Source: Fomitopsis serialis (taxonomy: Eukaryota > Basidiomycota > Agaricomycetes > Polyporales > Fomitopsidaceae). From it: 23,250 bases of DNA. The stretch spans positions 1-23,250 of the forward strand of contig NW_025955506.1 of NCBI RefSeq assembly GCF_022376445.1, in the 5' to 3' direction. A model generated the notes under the pieces. It was not told the DNA's origin. It was given only the letters and a program-made list of their open reading frames with translations, and ran no database searches. The first letter of the stretch is position 1. The number at the start of each line of letters is the position of its first letter. Of the stretch, positions 9,737 through 19,000 are shown in pieces. Position numbers and translations under genes: made by a program.

Positions 9737-9745
9737 TACAAATAG
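9737..9745 (+). promoter_or_regulatory. TATA-like element of Hsp90
   Basis: TACAAATAG lies 18 bp downstream of the heat-shock element and about 90 bp before the start codon, followed by a pyrimidine-rich leader (9746-9835). Position and context fit a core promoter, but the match to TATAAA is imperfect. Confidence 0.45.
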
Positions 9746-9835
9746 CCTCTCCTGCCCGCCCTCCCCTCCTCGTCTTCTGACATCCACGCCCACATCCCCA
9801 GCTATACCCACATCCCACCCTTATCTTCTCAAAAA

Positions 9836-12202
9836 ATGGCTACCGAGAGCTTTGGTTTCCAGGCCGAGATCAGCCAGTTGCTCGACCTGATCATCAGTAA
9901 GCATGCTCGTCTTCATCTCGCGACGCGCGTCGCCTCAAACGCGTCCTTGCAGACACCTTCTACTCGAACAAGGAGATCTTCCTTCGGGAGATCATCTCGA
10001 ACGCCTCCGATGCCCTGGACAAGATCCGCTATGCGTCTCTCACCGACCCGTCGGCCCTCGACACCGGCAAGGACCTCTACATCCGTATCATCCCCGACAA
10101 AGAGAACAAGATTCTCCGACTCATCGACACGGGTATCGGTATGACCAAGGCCGACATGGTCAACAACCTCGGTACCATTGCCAAGTCCGGCACCAAGGTT
10201 TGTAGCGATGAGCCTCCACCTGAGATTTTCCATCTGACGATCTGCTCTTAGGGTTTCATGGAGGCATTGAGCTCGGGTGCCGACATTTCCATGATCGGCC
10301 AGTTTGGTGTCGGTTTCTACTCCTCGTACCTCGTCGCCGAGCGCGTGCAAGTCATCTCGAAGCACAACGACGATGAGCAGTACATCTGGGAGTCCGCTGC
10401 GGGTGGCACCTTCACTATCACTTCCGACAACATCAACCCTCCTCTCGGCCGTGGTACCGAGATCCGTCTCTTCATGAAGGAGGACCAGCTCGAGTACCTC
10501 GAGGAGAAGCGCATCAAGGACATTGTCAAGAAGCACTCCGAGTTCATCTCGTACCCCATTCAGTTGGCCGTGACCAAGGAGGTCGAGAAGGTACGTACAC
10601 GTCTAATGTCACTTGTTGTAGTGCGTCGACTGACACGAATCGTTGTTTAGGAGGTTGAAGACGAGGAGGAGGAGGAGGCGAAGGAGGATGAAGAGAAGCC
10701 GAAGATCGAGGAGGTTGATGAGGAGGAGAAGCCTAAGAAGACCAAGAAGATCAAGGAGAAGGAGGTTCAAAACGAGGAGCTCAACAAGACGAAGCCCATC
10801 TGGACGCGTAACCCCAGCGAGATCACTCAAGAGGAATACTCTGCCTTCTACAAGAGCTTGACGAACGACTGGGAGGAGCATCTCGCTGTCAAGCACTTCT
10901 CCGTCGAGGGTCAGCTTGAGTTCAAGGCCATCCTCTTCGTTCCCAAGCGGTAAGTGCACTAGGGTATGTCAGGCGAATGCGTGACTGACCGTCGCCTTAC
11001 AGTGCACCCTTCGATCTCTTCGAGACCAAGAAGAAGCGCAACAACATCAAGCTCTATGTTCGCCGCGTCTTCATCATGGACGACTGCGAGGATCTCATCC
11101 CCGAGTACCTCAACTTCGTCAAGGGTATCGTTGACTCTGAGGATCTGCCGCTCAATATCTCTCGTGAGACGCTCCAGCAGAACAAGATCCTCAAGGTCAT
11201 CCGCAAGAACATTGTTAAGAAGTGCCTCGACTTGATCACTGAGATCTCGGAGGACAAGGACAACTTCAACAAGTTCTACGAGTCTTTCGGCAAGAACCTC
11301 AAGCTCGGTGTTCACGAGGACGCGCAGAACCGCAGCAAGCTCGCTGAATTCCTCCGCTTCTACACGACGAAGTCGCAGGAGGAGATGACCTCGCTCAAGG
11401 GTAAGTCGCGTCGACCTCACGTTCATGGCTCATTCGCTAATGATCCCCCTTAGACTACATCACTCGTATGCCCGAGGTCCAGAAGAACATCTACTACCTC
11501 ACTGGCGAGTCGCTCTCTGCTGTGAAGGACTCGCCTTTCCTCGAGGTGCTTAAGCGCAAGGGCTTCGAGGTCCTTCTGCTCGTCGACCCCATCGACGAGT
11601 ATGCCATCACCCAGCTCAAGGAGTTCGATGGCCACAAGCTCATCTGTGTGTCGAAGGAGGGCCTCGAGCTCGAGGAGACTGACGAGGAGAAGAAGGAGCG
11701 CGAGGAGGAGGCCAAGCAGTTCGAGGACCTGTGCAAGGCCGTCAAGGATGCGCTCGGCGACAAGGTCGAGAAGGTCGTCGTCTCGAACCGTATCTCTGAC
11801 TCGCCGTGCGTGCTCGTCACCGGTCAGTTCGGCTGGTCGTCGAACATGGAGCGCATCATGAAGGCGCAGGCGCTCCGCGACTCGTCGATGTCGTCGTACA
11901 TGGCTTCGAAGAAGACGCTCGAGCTTAACCCGCACAACCCGATCGTCAAGGAGCTCAGGAAGAAGGTGGCGGAGGACCAGGCGGACAAGTCCGTGCGCGA
12001 CCTGACGTACCTCCTCTTCGAGACCGCTCTCCTCACCTCTGGTTTCTCGCTCGACGACCCGACGTCGTTCGCGAAGCGCATCCACCGCATGATCTCGCTC
12101 GGCCTCGACGTCGACGAGGAAGAGTCGGCACCCCTCGCGTCGACCGACGACGCACCCGTAGCAGAGGGCGCGTCGACGTCTGCCATGGAGGAGATCGACT
12201 AG
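9836..12202 (+). CDS. hsp90: Cytosolic heat shock protein 90
   Basis: Hsp90 is an ATP-dependent dimeric chaperone for kinases, transcription factors and other clients. The six exons are 9836-9896, 9953-10197, 10252-10590, 10651-10949, 11003-11400 and 11454-12202. All introns are 53-60 bp GT-AG and join in phase, giving 696 residues. The GHKL ATPase domain shows [25 protein letters not shown] and [10 protein letters not shown] charged linker rich in Glu and Lys fills the start of exon 4. The middle domain carries [17 protein letters not shown] and [15 protein letters not shown]. The C-terminal domain ends in MEEID, the TPR-docking tail. There is no signal peptide or KDEL, so this is the cytosolic form. 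The promoter has a perfect heat-shock element. Strong codon bias produces long antisense open frames that are not genes. Confidence 0.98.
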
Positions 12203-12655
12203 ATGGGGTGTTCGGTAGAAGGACCGGGTCTGTTGCTGTCGTGCTCCTTGTAGTGTATCATAGCTTTTGCTTGGGCTTTGTTGTCTTCGCATTTCACGAC
12301 CATATCATACGACGCTAATGTAGTGCACATAGCGCATACACAACGAAAATCAATGCATAGCTGTATCTCACTGTTCCCCGGTATACAGTAGCGTTGTTGT
12401 GTTGAGGCGGAATTCTTCACTCTAAGATGGCATCGGTGAACGTTGAACATGGTATCTCCTTCGTCTCGTTCACAATGTGCTTGTGTCTAAGAAAGACCTT
12501 CGTGTAATGGTACGCGGAGTGACGCGGCCACGTGACCGCGTAGGCGCAGCGCTTCGCATCACTTGCAACGCTCTCAATTCGCTCGCTTCCGTAACGCCCA
12601 CCACGCTGGTTCGTTCGCTCCACGCAGAATCGGTAAGTAGGCATTCTGCTACTCA
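12203..12655. other. Intergenic region after Hsp90 and before F-box-like gene 2
   Basis: It carries the Hsp90 3' untranslated region and the upstream region of the next gene on the same strand. I saw no TATA box, heat-shock element or repeat. A possible 5' leader near 12630 contains GGTAAGTAG, a good donor sequence, so a spliced leader is conceivable. Confidence 0.4.
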
Positions 12656-14101
12656 ATGAATACGCCTGCTGAGCTAGTGCATGCAAGCTCTTTAGCCACC
12701 ACTATGGCAGTCGTCCCCACATTGGCCAATGCCCCGCGCGATATCCTCAGAGAGGTCTTCACCCATGGGGTCATCTACGGTATGACCGTGAATAACAAGG
12801 GAGAGCGCGTGGAACTCCGTGCCACCCTCTCAGCGGTGTGTCACCAGTGGAAGACGATAGTGGACGCTACACCGCTCCTCTGGTCCTTGGTCTACATCAC
12901 TCTCGGCAGGCCTCCTTCTCGCGAGTCATGGGATTTGGCCATGGCGCGATCTGGGACGCAACCCTTGGACATCACTGTCCGTTCAGGAGGCTGTCCCTTT
13001 GAAAAGGAGTTGAGCGCAGTGACCCACGTCATGCAGCTGCTCACTCCACACATCCGGAGGTGGAAGTTGATCCATCTCAGTCTCGACGACATGGTAAACG
13101 TCAAGGCTGCCGTGTCTCTATGGAAAGGGACGGCCGATGCTTTGGAAGAGATATTCCTAAGCAGCGAACCAGAATGCGATAGCGATATCGAAGTTGAGCT
13201 GGCTTTGGATCCGACATTCACCGCGCCGAAACTTCAAGTATTCGCGCTTTACGACATTCCCATCATGAAAGGCGGCGGGAGGCTGCCAAAGCACTTCCCC
13301 GTTCTAGACGAGCTTTCACTCGTGCGCTCCACCTTCACCGAAACCACGGGTAATAGCTGGCCGAGGTTGGCGCAGGTACTCAAGAACCTGAAACACTTGC
13401 GCTCTCTCAATTTTGTGCCCGAACACGGAGGCGACGATGATGACGACGAGGACGAAGACGAAGAAGACGAGGACGAGGACGATGAAAACGTGCCGGACGT
13501 CAGCTCACTCCCTTCTCTGCCCGCCCTTGAAGAACTCATCGTCATGGACATGTCGCTAAGCGCCATCAACAAACTTCTCGGCACGTTCACTGCTCCCCGG
13601 CTATCGAAGCTGGAGATCGCAAGCTATGAGTCCGGAGATGACGAAGAGGAGCGTCTTCCTAAAACAAAAAAGCTGTTGAAGCGTTTCCCATCCCTGCGTA
13701 CCCTCAGACTCTGCGACTCCGTCGACGCCATGGAGTTAGAAAACGTGAAGTACCTGGCCGAAGACTTCGAGCGCCTCGAAATCACACACGTCGACCTCGA
13801 GCCTCTGTTCCAGATGTTGACGAAGCGGACTACGCGGTCGAAGTGGCCCATCCCTAGGTTGCGGTCTATGGAGATGCATTTTGGGGAGAAAGTACCGGTG
13901 GCTGCACTACGCGGTCTCGTTGAAGCATGTGCTACCGCGGGCCATGCTATCGAGAGCGTTGCAGTACACACGGCATCCCAGTGCCCCCAGAAGGACAACA
14001 GTTGGTTCGGGCGCAACGTGCAAAAGTTTTCTTGGACATCGGTGTCCGACATTCATGCAGGGGCCTCCTCTGTGACGTTGGTGTACGGGCCGCGAGCTTG
14101 A
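12656..14101 (+). CDS. F-box-like protein 2 with an acidic run
   Basis: This single-exon frame encodes 481 residues. A degenerate F-box occurs near residues 22-36 (LANAPRDILREVF) and its second half near 58-80 (LSAVCHQWKTIVDATPLLW), the usual layout in mushroom F-box proteins. Irregular leucine-rich repeats follow (LQVFALYD, LDELSLVRS, LRTLRLCDS). Residues 260-277 are 18 consecutive Asp/Glu, encoded by GA(C/T/G/A) codons at 13433-13486, inserted between two repeats. An internal ATG at 12704 would still include the F-box. It would act as an SKP1 adaptor if the motif is functional; the substrate is unknown. It is not closely similar to the other F-box genes in the window. Confidence 0.8.
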   Translation: MNTPAELVHASSLATTMAVVPTLANAPRDILREVFTHGVIYGMTVNNKGERVELRATLSAVCHQWKTIVDATPLLWSLVYITLGRPPSRESWDLAMARSGTQPLDITVRSGGCPFEKELSAVTHVMQLLTPHIRRWKLIHLSLDDMVNVKAAVSLWKGTADALEEIFLSSEPECDSDIEVELALDPTFTAPKLQVFALYDIPIMKGGGRLPKHFPVLDELSLVRSTFTETTGNSWPRLAQVLKNLKHLRSLNFVPEHGGDDDDDEDEDEEDEDEDDENVPDVSSLPSLPALEELIVMDMSLSAINKLLGTFTAPRLSKLEIASYESGDDEEERLPKTKKLLKRFPSLRTLRLCDSVDAMELENVKYLAEDFERLEITHVDLEPLFQMLTKRTTRSKWPIPRLRSMEMHFGEKVPVAALRGLVEACATAGHAIESVAVHTASQCPQKDNSWFGRNVQKFSWTSVSDIHAGASSVTLVYGPRA

Positions 14102-14457
14102 TGACCTCGTCGTCGGATGAGTCGTTGATGTATGCTGGACTGTGCGATTGATGATTGAGTTTGTCATAACTACTGATTAGTCTTGTAGTACCTTACACAT
14201 AGTCTTGCCACTGGTAGGACATTTGTTGCGCTGGGTTGTGGACATTGTTAATGTGCTCTGGCGGTCTAATGGTCTCGCCCATGTCTTGTAGTATTGTTCC
14301 AGGCCAGCGGTCCGTACCACATGCACCTGTTCCTGTCGATCGTATACCGTTGCGGGGCTCTGTACATTGACAATAGTACACGACTCGTTTCACCAATACG
14401 TCCTGGGCAAGTGGAATGGTTGTACTCGTGTAATGGAACCTCGAACTTGCCGCCCAG
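14102..14457. other. Convergent 3' region
   Basis: This region lies between the stop codons of F-box-like gene 2 (plus) and the hydrolase (minus) and should hold both polyadenylation sites. Short open frames occur on both strands with no recognisable motif. No repeat or RNA gene was seen. Confidence 0.5.
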
Positions 14458-15902
14458 TCAATAATTTGTAGTCTTCTCCAGCAGCCATCGAATCCCTGCC
14501 CTCAAGTCCTGGTCGTGCTTGACCGCTTGAGTCAATTCGGGATTCATTGTCGCAAATATGTGCGGTACACCAGGATAACTGAACGTAAGTCAGCATCACG
14601 CAGGTCCAAAGCTGCTGAGATCCGACTCACACATCAATCTTGGTCTCCACGCCAGCTTCGTGTAGGACTTTCTCGTAGAGCAAGCATTCGTCCCTGACAG
14701 GATCCCACCCGCAGACTTGAATATACAGCGGCGGGAGGGCGGCATGCGAGGGATAGAGGAGAGGAGAGAACTCCGGATTGAACGGGTCTGCCTGTATCGT
14801 CCCTGGATTGGGTCAGAGATGCGTAAAAAGCAGTCAGCCATAGGGAACCCAACTGAGAAGAAAGAGTGACACTTACGGGCATAGAAGAGTAGGTCGTCGC
14901 GCGTCAGGATAGGTGCATCCTTCAGTTCCTCCATGGAAAGCAGCTCCGTTTTGTGTCTATGAAGTCGGTCCATGAGGTCCCGCCAAGGTGTCTAACACGC
15001 ACTCAGGACGCTCACTTTGCAGGAACCGCGTCAGGATGTACCACTTGCGGATACTGCAGAACATGCCCAGTGAGTTGGCGTCCACGGAAGAACGGATCGT
15101 CCCGCGCGCGGTGTGTCAGTACTGCTACAATATTACCACCGGACGACTGTCCACCAAGCAGGAAACCTCTCGCTACGGAAGCCGAAAGCAAGGCTGCACT
15201 CCTGCCGCCTGGGCCATGATTGCAAAGTAAGATTCAAAATTTGGATTAGCTAGACGGGGCGACATACCCATTTCAGTGCAGCATAGCAGTCATTCAATGC
15301 AGTGGGAAACGGGAACTCTGGGGCTAGTCTGTGATCGTACAATGCGTCATGCCAGTATATCTAATCCACGAGCAGTGGTCGGTCCTCGTACCTGTACTCG
15401 ACATTGACAGTGACGATTCCCAACTCTACGCTGAGGGTGCGCAGGAGGTAATCATCAGTATCAAGGGACCCAGTGATGAATCCTGACGCCGGTGCGATGC
15501 GACGCGTGAGCCTGTTGGTCAACACAGAAGCGTGGCTTCTAACATGTACCTCCGCCATGAACCCAGACCATCAGAGGAAAGACTTCACCGCCGCTCGTGG
15601 GGATCGTGCATCTGGCGGTGATCTTGCCACCGTCCACCGCCACTTCGTGGTCTACAACGCGGTACTCCGTCTCTGCAAGTTATAGCGAGTGCTCAGTCTG
15701 TATATCTCCATGTCTATGAGTCAGACCGCTCACCCGCAGGCAGACGAGCACCTCGTATCTTCTTCAAAGCAGGCACGACGATGTCTTTCGCCAAATTCCG
15801 CCACGCTTGTATGTCTTCCCCGATGGGCGGAGGCGGCGAGAGCTGGGCGAGCAGCGCAGCGTACTCGGGGTCAGGAGTAGCCAAGTATCGATTCTGAGCC
15901 AT
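14458..15902 (-). CDS. Alpha/beta hydrolase fold-3 esterase/lipase (hormone-sensitive-lipase type)
   Basis: This enzyme class hydrolyses carboxylic esters of short to medium chain. The eight exons are 15902-15734, 15672-15550, 15482-15392, 15328-15264, 15208-15016, 14956-14877, 14802-14631 and 14578-14458, giving 337 residues. The splice of exons 2 and 3 makes the oxyanion-hole motif HGGG at residues 95-98. The exon 3/4 junction makes YRLAPEFPFPTALNDCYAAL, a family hallmark. The nucleophile elbow is GQSSG with Ser171 (usually GDSAG), the acid is Asp274 in GWDPVRDE, and the base is His304 in PGVPH, so the catalytic triad is complete. No signal peptide is seen, so it is probably intracellular. 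Exon 4 must end at a weak GTCGCC donor to keep frame; the stronger GTATGT four bases earlier would break it. Confidence 0.85.
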
Positions 15903-16519
15903 GGTACCGTACGGTACGCTGCGTTCGGAATGCAGTCACGGTCGGATGAAGTCGATCTTATATCTGTCTGATGGTGCCGGTGCCGGTGAGCGCTGACTCA
16001 TCGTACCGATCTCTCGTCGCATTGTCTCAGCAGACCGGCTCGAACCTCAGGGTGCTTGTGGGGATTCATTAAGTAGCGCTTGTAATATATGAAGGCCTTA
16101 TTTGCCGCCCGCGAAGAGCGACTGTACGACGTTCCGCCTGTAGGTAGTATACAGCATCCCGAGCTCCTGTCCGCAGCATCCAGTCAACCAACCCCAGCAA
16201 CGAGCGTATGCAGAGAAAACTCACCTCCAATGTAAATGGATCGCCACCGGAGGCGATACCATCCGGGGGTGTGCAGATGCCAGGCGCACGCCATCTGATG
16301 TCTCGCCCCCACACATCTATGACATCAAGTCCTGCTGTAACGGATCTATACATCCAGCCTACGGCGTTAATACCCAAATGTACACTACCTAAGCAAAACA
16401 ACAACGAAAGGAGTGACAGCTCAAGCACAGCAAAGCAGAGTCCGAGACGACACCAGTGTGTCCCACACGCGACCACATACACCTATAGATAAGTTAAAGC
16501 CCCACCAGAGAGCAGTTCG
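15903..16519. other. Intergenic region upstream of the hydrolase and downstream of the LCB kinase
   Basis: Both neighbours are on the minus strand, so this holds the kinase 3' region and the hydrolase promoter. A good donor (GTGAGT at 16224, minus) and acceptor (CTACAG at 16138, minus) inside suggest a transcribed, spliced segment; see the small candidate gene. The plus-strand open frame 16208-16492 is low-complexity and unsupported. Confidence 0.4.
16098..16316 (-). CDS. Candidate two-exon small gene, 43 codons, unrecognised
   Basis: Exon 1 (16316-16225) starts at an ATG directly after an in-frame stop and ends at a strong GTGAGT donor. An 87 bp intron with a TTGACTGG branch-like sequence ends in CTACAG. 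Exon 2 (16137-16098) resumes in phase and reads RNVVQSLFAGGK before TAA. The predicted peptide is basic and ends in a Gly-Gly-Lys tail. I do not recognise it. Other frames through the same splice sites are also open, so this may simply be spliced 3' untranslated sequence of the kinase or chance. It is included because the splice signals are good. Confidence 0.2.
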
Positions 16520-18637
16520 TCACTTCCTCGGCGCGTCTTCCGGGAGGCGGAACTCTGCTTGGTAATAGCCACACGGACTGAGAACAGTCGCCAACCCGCG
16601 GTGGCACTCCACCTCGAAACTCGCGAAGGGATAGCCTCCCCATCGACGGAGAAGCAGCCGTTCGCCTTGTACGGTTCGACACGGTAGGCGGTCGCCCTGA
16701 AGTAATGTTGCTGTATGCGGGATCAGCGGTAGTGCAGAGTGGCAGGAACTGTACTGACCGTGTCCATCCAGAATTGGTCACCACTCTCCGAGCCTGCCAT
16801 GGCGTCGATCATCACTTTCCGAGTGGACTGGCCAGGGCGCGTGAGTAGAGCAGAATGACAAGTCTCCCGAGAAACATACAAGCTCCTGGGCGACGACATC
16901 AAGCAGCCCGTCGTCCGGTATAGACACCGGGAACTGCATCAAGTCTTTCGAGACATACGAGCCCTTCCCTGCGTATACAAACGACAGCGGCTTCATGAAC
17001 GTCACCCAGCCATCCGCATCCGGTTCCGACACCACTGATGGTCGTTTCGGCTCGAGAGGTGTGGTTGAGTTGACAGTCGTCCCTCCAATCGTCGACTCGT
17101 AGCCTGTCGTTGCTGTCCATGGTGTAGGAGCCGGGGAAGAAGGCGATAATGAGGAGTGCTGGCTGTACTGTGCTTTTGCGTTGGCACGATATGCGTTGAG
17201 ATCCTGAACCATCTTGCGCTTATCGCTTTCTACGACCTTCAACGATAGCTGCACCGGACAGCGCGTCTTCCGGAGAACTGAGAGACTTTAGCCTTGGTCT
17301 GCTCTACGGAAGCCTAGATCGCGTACCTCCAAAGATATACCCAAGCACGAAACGCCTATTGAAGACATGCGTGAGCAGACGGTCAGACCGACTGATATTT
17401 CGGGACTAACGTTGCGCCCAAGCAGCGCATCCATTCCGTTCCTAGGTCCAAGTCTGCAACAGACCGACGGTTTGTGACAAGAAAGAGAACGTTCTGTGAC
17501 CATTCTGCGCGACAGACATCAAGTCAATGTGCATCGGGCGGCCTGACAAGAAGACAATGTTTTAGGTGCGCTTATCAAGTCTGCGCATTACTCACCCTTG
17601 ATGGCATTCAAGGCACCTGCAGATACGTCGTATCCATCCTAAGACACGAGGAAGTCAGGTTGTTGATACGCAGGAGAAGCATCCATATTACCTGCATTCC
17701 TAGGATATTCAATGAAAGGCCGTTTCCGGACCCGCTCGGCACAGGCGCGATAGGTATGCGGAAGGCTCGTTCCGGATCTCTATGCTCAGCGAAACCATTG
17801 ATGACCTCATGGATTGAACCATCCCCGGAGACGACTACGACTGCGTCGTATTGATCCAGATCAAGCTCCCTCATGAGCTCACGGGCATGTCCACCGTAGC
17901 TCGTGACTTATTGGTAGGGTGAGCGTGAATGGTGATCCAATTAGTGACAGGCTCACATGTCGAGTCAACAATACAACGTGCTGCGTGAAACACAGGTTCA
18001 ATGCGCTCATTAAAATGAGCAATTGCATTGCCCTAGCATGACGGGTATGAGTAGGTGAGCTGAACCACCGCAGGTGACTGAGACTCGCCGGTCCGCTCTT
18101 GGGATTTATCAAGATCTTCAGCTTCTTATGCCGCTTAACACCTGCAGGACATGCGTTCAGACAAACCATTCAGCTAGTCAGAGGGACACGCACCCGCGTA
18201 CGCCTTGTCCATCAACCTTGTCGCGAACAATGCCGCATGCTCTACCTCGTCCATCCGTACGCTACCTGAGACATGCACAAGGGCGAGGGGGGACTTCGCA
18301 TTTCGCCTAGCGAGGAAGGAAAGGTTGAAGAGTCCTCCCTTGAGCTCAGCCCAAAGGACATGATGTACATTGCTCTCGACACGAGGCCAGCGCTCTGTGA
18401 AGCGAGATTGACAGCGGTGTTAGAAGCGGCCAGTACTATCCATTCAACTGCGCACAGAAGGAGGCACGCTGACTTACTGTCCGAATTTCTCTGAACAAGC
18501 AAGGAGTCTCCGGTGAGCGTGACAGCAGTCGACCGGCCTTGTGCACCTATGATGAGCGTATTGGCGTCTGAGTGCGTTGGCCTGCTCAAAGGCAGTGGTG
18601 GCGGCGATGCGCTGCGTTTCCCGCACGGAAAGCACAT
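16520..18637 (-). CDS. Sphingoid long-chain-base kinase (DAG kinase catalytic domain), with two apparent single-base deletions
   Basis: LCB kinase phosphorylates sphingoid bases, giving signalling lipids and the entry to their breakdown. There are eleven exons: 18637-18478, 18394-18194, 18141-18089, 18032-17957, 17906-17692, 17638-17596, 17542-17411, 17355-17327, 17277-16880, 16827-16759 and 16710-16520. The catalytic core shows KILINPKSGPG, VVVVSGDGSIHEVINGF (GDG at residues 191-193) and PVPSGSGNGLSLN. Later blocks are ADLDLGTE, TRFVLGYIFG, CPVQLSLKVVES and DGLLDVV. The intron 18088-18033 has a GC donor (GCGAGT) and is the only way to join GP to GNAIAH in phase. Two places each lack one base: near 17458-17460, between VGL and ADLDLG, and near 16628, between GEAI and FASFEVECHRGL. 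With both restored the length would be 522 residues. It could be an intact gene with sequence errors or a young pseudogene. The N-terminal start is uncertain; ATG 18835 is in frame upstream. Confidence 0.82.
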
Positions 18638-19000
18638 CGTGGACTGGCACAGGACCGTGTCGGGAGAGAGTATGCTACAACCCGGCGAGCTGGGAGGAGA
18701 GGACGGAAGGAGAGGAGTCTGGCAAGCCCCTTGCTGCGGCTCTGACCGTGTCAAGACCGTGTTCGGCGCGCTGAGCGACGCGGGACCGGAACACCAAAAC
18801 ACGGCCATCTTATCAGACAAGGGGTTATCACGCACTCTATAATTAAACCCATCTTATCGAGCTAGCTGCCGTGGTCGGCACCGCGCTCGCACTCTCACCA
18901 TCCACCACTCGAGTCAGTCAGGAAATCGCAATGGTCAGGAGACACGACGTGCTTGCATATCCATCGACGCACCTGCGACTAGGCCGATAGGACAGATAGA
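18638..19000. promoter_or_regulatory. Divergent region between LCB kinase and methyltransferase
   Basis: The region holds both upstream sides. The AT-rich TATAATTAA at 18838-18846 is the best core-promoter candidate, about 155 bp before the methyltransferase ATG and about 200 bp before the proposed kinase ATG. The minus-strand frame remains open through 18835, so part may encode a longer kinase N-terminus. Confidence 0.4.

Noticed and set aside
9567..9818. Three overlapping minus-strand frames in the Hsp90 promoter
   Set aside because: They cover the heat-shock element and pyrimidine leader; composition is low complexity and promoter function explains the region.
11450..12292. 280-codon open frame antisense to the last Hsp90 exon
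   Set aside because: It is the mirror of strongly biased GC-rich Hsp90 codons; its translation is Arg/Leu/Val-rich low complexity with no motif or splice logic.
17446..17460. A 15 bp intron (GTCGG to TTGCAG) explaining the LCB kinase frame break
   Set aside because: It is far below any workable intron length and lacks a branch site.
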